From contig JAIQDT010004225.1 of the NCBI GenBank assembly GCA_021521415.1, forward strand, positions 1 to 64,000: a stretch of DNA of 64,000 bases, in the 5' to 3' direction. Below the pieces are notes generated by a model. The model was not told the origin of the DNA. It made no database searches and saw only the letters and a list, made by a program, of their open reading frames with translations. Numbering within the stretch: position 1 is the stretch's first letter; the number at the start of each line of letters is the position of its first letter. Made by a program: the position numbers and the translations under genes. The DNA is from Bidens hawaiensis. Lineage: Eukaryota > Streptophyta > Magnoliopsida > Asterales > Asteraceae. Positions 61,201 through 64,000 of this stretch are shown here, piece after piece.

Positions 61201-61600
61201 GCTAGAGTAATCCTACCACAAACCAACAACAGTAATAGTTTTATCACAATTAACCCTAAATCAAACTGTACCAGACCTTAACTTATTATCAGCCTCAATT
61301 AGAAACCCTAAGCCCTAATTTCAAACAAATCACACACCAAACGGAATGCAAATCGCATACAAACACAACAAAACGAACATAAACTAATTCAATCGTATAA
61401 TAAACTCAAAACGGCATAATCATAATAATAATAATAATAATGAAGGCGAAATAATAATACTCGATTTGTTCGTCATCGGACGATTGGTGACCGTGTTCGA
61501 CTTCTTCGATCTCCAATTCTTCGTCATCGAGCTGCCGTATTTGCTCGATTTGATACAGTTCTCTCTCTAGAAGCCTCTGCCTACGATCCTCTTCTTCCAT
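55262..61600 (-). CDS. CRBN: Cereblon homologue, ten exons
   Basis: Cereblon is the substrate receptor of a CUL4-DDB1 ubiquitin ligase. Exons: 61600-61461, 59904-59822, 59728-59651, 59575-59463, 59384-59319, 58630-58529, 58449-58014, 57593-57388, 56352-56189, 55397-55262. All have GT..AG borders and the phases agree, giving 1524 nt, 507 residues, with no stop. The acidic N-terminus starts MEEEDRRQRLLERELYQIEQ. A LON-type domain starts near residue 90 (VVLFPEATLPLRV) and continues through IRQYRRLEDGSINVVTRGQQ. Exon 7 adds a Ser/Asp-rich insert. The C-terminal CULT domain has zinc cysteines CRSC (404-407) and CGTC (471-474) and the three-Trp ligand cage Trp460, Trp466, Trp480 with Phe482. The residue matching human His378 is Tyr458. 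TATATATATA about 45 bp before the ATG may be the TATA box. Introns contain hAT copies. Confidence 0.9.
55637..56159. mobile_element. GTTCG-family hAT copy in cereblon intron 9
   Basis: Starts TAGGGTTGTAATGACCCG and ends TCGTTTGCTAGCCTA, with GAACGAACATGAAC/GTTCGTTCGTTT interior. No matching flanks, so it is older or its ends are rearranged. Confidence 0.55.
56480..57277. mobile_element. GTTCG-family hAT MITE in cereblon intron 8, TSD CAAATCGA
   Basis: Starts TAAGCTTGTAAACAAACCG and ends GTTCGTTTACAAGCCTA. Perfect 8-bp duplications CAAATCGA at 56472-56479 and 57278-57285. Confidence 0.92.
58800..59265. mobile_element. Degraded GTTCG-family copy in cereblon intron 5
   Basis: GTTCGTTTA/TAAACGAACGAACATGAAC motifs over about 460 bp. 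Ends not defined. Confidence 0.45.
60840..61163. mobile_element. Degraded GTTCG-family copy in cereblon intron 1
   Basis: The complement of the right end, TAAGGTTGTAGATGAAATGA, then CGAACCGAACCGAAC, matches the family start. The left end is unclear. The rest of intron 1 (59905-60839) is AT-rich with nothing recognised. Confidence 0.5.
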
Positions 61601-61666
61601 TGATTTGATTTACTGTTTGTTTGTTGCTTGTGTTGTGTGTGTATATATATAATGATAAATGGCAAG

Positions 61667-61760
61667 ATGAGAATTTTGAAAACCATTTTGGATCGCTAAA
61701 AAAATATTAAAAAAATTATAAAACAAACAAAACCAAAAATTTTAAAAAGGTCTGTCGAAT
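61667..61760. mobile_element. Fragment of the 51.4 kb MITE family
   Basis: GAGAATTTTGAAAACCATTT followed by AAAATTATAAAAC matches the left part of 51371-51840. It lies just upstream of the cereblon promoter, next to a TA run. Confidence 0.5.
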
Positions 61761-62555
61761 TTTATGAATTATGATATCATAACTTATGTTTATAACTTTC
61801 TATACAGAGTAAAGGAGGCTGTTGCTGTTGCCGTTGCGGCTAATTTTTTTTTTATATTTTAAGTATTATTTTTGTATATATTTTTAAAGGAATGAAGTAC
61901 AAGCAACTTGACTGTTTGGTGAAGTGGTCAAAGTAAAACTGGTTAACGTTTGTGCTTCTGGGTTAGACTCATGTTTGAAACTACCTCAGTGCTCCTCGAA
62001 ACTCCCTCAATGCTCCTGACTTTTTTGATATGGCTTTGCAGATACTTATTGCAATATTTTAAGTTTTATTTTTGGTATAGATTATAAAAGAATATTAGTT
62101 AAACCAATAAAGTGATTAGGTTGAATGGCTTGACGAGGGTTAGTTAACTTAGAAACCAACATGCTTGGCTTAGTTTTGTTCGAAACTTGGGATTTTATTT
62201 TTTCAAGGTTTTCCATAACTTAGGTTATTTTGCAGATTCATGATAATTTAGTTACATCCTTCATAAAGTTCATGCATGAGAAAACACCGTTGAAAAAAAC
62301 CGGCATTAGTATTGTTGTTATTTTAACCAATAACAACAATCGTTTTTATATTTCCAATTCAAATGTATGTTTGGTTGCTATACGGTGTGTTGGTTTCATA
62401 ACAATAGTGTTACAAGCTAAGCCAATATCACTTAACATGCAACATAAAACAGAATTCGCTGCGTAATGCGCGCGGAAAAAAGTCTAGTTAAAATTAAAGG
62501 TAGTATATTTAGAGTGTTTTATAAAATTGTGTTTAGACTATTATGTTTGAGTTAA
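61761..62555. other. Intergenic, nothing recognised
   Basis: AT-rich sequence without supported genes. The frame at 62230-62466 is not recognised. Confidence 0.35.
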
Positions 62556-62559
62556 TTGG

Positions 62560-62885
62560 TTAATAGGGTGTTTAAAGTCAGACATATATGGATGATGCCC
62601 ACCAAATTTCGGATAAAGAATTTCACTATTCGAATCCGTAATAGATATCCGAATTTGATAAAAAACTATTTATAAAAAAAATTTATAAGAACTATTTTTT
62701 AAAATATTTCAGATAACCAAAACATCCAACAAAATTACCGAAGATATTTGAAATTTATCCCAAATTTATAAATAATATTTATTATTCAATAATTAAAAAA
62801 ATTGATAGTTCGGATATCCGAACTATCAAAATATTTTCAAAATCACTTTGGACACGGATTCAGAATTTTTTGGACACACCCCTAT
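62560..62885. mobile_element. Partial copy of the TAGGGGTG/GGATATCCG MITE
   Basis: The right end GGACACACCCCTA and interior TTCGGATATCCGAACTAT match the element at 19193-19704. The left end is decayed. Confidence 0.5.
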
Positions 62886-63216
62886 TAGTCAAATATATGC
62901 TGACAACATGAATGTATTCGGGCTTCAGGTGATCTGACCCTGGATACTTACATATAAATGTTGTTGTATAAATGTTGTTGTCAGCCGTCAAAGAGAGTCA
63001 AAGAGAGTCAAAGAGAGCCGTTATGGCATAGGCAAGACAACATTCGAGAATTTATGGTGGCCTATATCAATGCCGTGACTTACTCGAATAAAAAGCTTCT
63101 GAATACACACCTTTAATACTCAATTCAGTAATTCACCTTGAAACCTAAAAAAAGTGAAAAAGAGAGAAAAAAAAAAAACGTAGGTAACGGAGTAGTTTCA
63201 AACTTTCAATCGGAAA

Positions 63217-63791
63217 TAGCGGTGCACAAATCGGGTATTTCAAATACCCGGGTTCGGGTATGAAACCGGGTTTGGTATAATCGGGTATTGAAAAATCTGA
63301 TATTGGCAATACCCGGGTCGGGTTCGGGCCCGGATATTCTCTCTAAAAAACATACCCTATGCATCGGGTTCGGGTCGGGTATCGAACCGGGTTTTCTAAA
63401 ACCGGGTATTTGAATACCCTATTTTCGGGTATTGAAAAAACCCAATTTTTGGGTTTTCTTTTGGCTTTTTTTCGGGTATAGATTGGATTTTTTAAAGGGT
63501 TACAATTTTTAGGGGTATTTTCGGGTTTTTTTCAGGTATTTTTCGGGTATAGATCGGGTATTTGAAAAACCCGGTTTCGGGGTATGGAACCGGTTCCAGT
63601 TTTCGGGTATTACCGGGTATAAATCGGGGCCTGTTTCGGGTACGGGTTTTGGTACTTAAATGCATACCCTATCCGTACCCTACGGGTAGGGTTGGGTACG
63701 GATTCGGATATTATAAACCCGGGTATAAAAAACCGGTTTTGAATATTTTTTTCGGGTTCGGTTCCGGGTTCGGGTTTTTTTTTCACCTCTA
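63217..63791 (+). mobile_element. hAT MITE, CCCGAACCC family, copy 3, TSD ATCGGAAA
   Basis: Starts TAGCGGTGCACAAATCGGG and ends TTTTTTTCACCTCTA. Perfect 8-bp duplications ATCGGAAA at 63209-63216 and 63792-63799. The frame at 63562-63792 is a shadow of the repeat. Confidence 0.92.
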
Positions 63792-63799
63792 ATCGGAAA

Positions 63800-64000
63800 T
63801 GATATGAAAAGGCGAAAATGGATCAGAATTCAGAATGCAAAAAGCATATAATAGATGGGCCGGAAATAGACCACACAAATTATTTTGGGCCTAAGCTACC
63901 GTTATTTAAAACAGTTTGCTAAAAGTAAATTAATAAAATAGGTTTTTCTTAAATACGTTTATGAAACCAAGATATTTTACTTAAAAAAATTTCATACTTG
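63800..64000. other. Right edge, nothing recognised
   Basis: AT-rich sequence without supported features. Confidence 0.4.

Overview
The window is nuclear DNA from a flowering plant. It is AT-rich, has spliced genes with GT..AG introns, and is crowded with plant transposable elements: Ty3/gypsy elements of Tat type, hAT, MULE and PIF/Harbinger elements, MITEs, and an Au/TS-type SINE. The gene families and repeat style suit a eudicot, probably an asterid such as Asteraceae. That last step is inference, not something the sequence proves.

Layout. 1-2827: the 3' end of a large Tat-like retrotransposon, with four unrelated tandem arrays, a polypurine tract and the start of an LTR. 4107-6697: a YUCCA flavin monooxygenase (auxin biosynthesis) pseudogene that keeps its four exons but has several lesions. 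7329-8160: a PIF/Harbinger deletion derivative. 8.2-27 kb: gene-poor, holding MITEs, SINE-like copies, minisatellites and G/C homopolymers. 27757-29057: the last exons of an unrecognised gene, one of them split by a hAT element. 29846-39657: an armadillo-repeat (ARO-like) gene cut in two by a 9.1 kb Ty3/gypsy element (30481-39576) with a perfect GTGGG target duplication. The element has gag, no pol, and a large multi-exon gene on the opposite strand. 42386-43794: a Pack-MULE carrying pieces of two host genes (hyccin and a probable TLC-domain gene), apparently in the 5' UTR intron of a frameshifted MZT1/GIP1 gene (coding exon 46493-46704). 50721-53730: an apparently intact two-exon gibberellin 3-oxidase gene with a repeat-filled intron. 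55262-61600 (minus): an apparently intact ten-exon cereblon homologue with hAT copies in its introns. 63217-63791: another hAT MITE.

The genes do not form a pathway. YUCCA and GA3ox both act in hormone synthesis, but nothing suggests joint regulation. The main theme is gene disruption. Of six recognisable or partial host genes, only GA3ox and cereblon read as intact; the others carry a transposon insertion, frameshifts or nonsense codons. Exon joins, frames and target duplications were worked out by hand from the sequence. Family names rest on recognising motifs, not on a database search.
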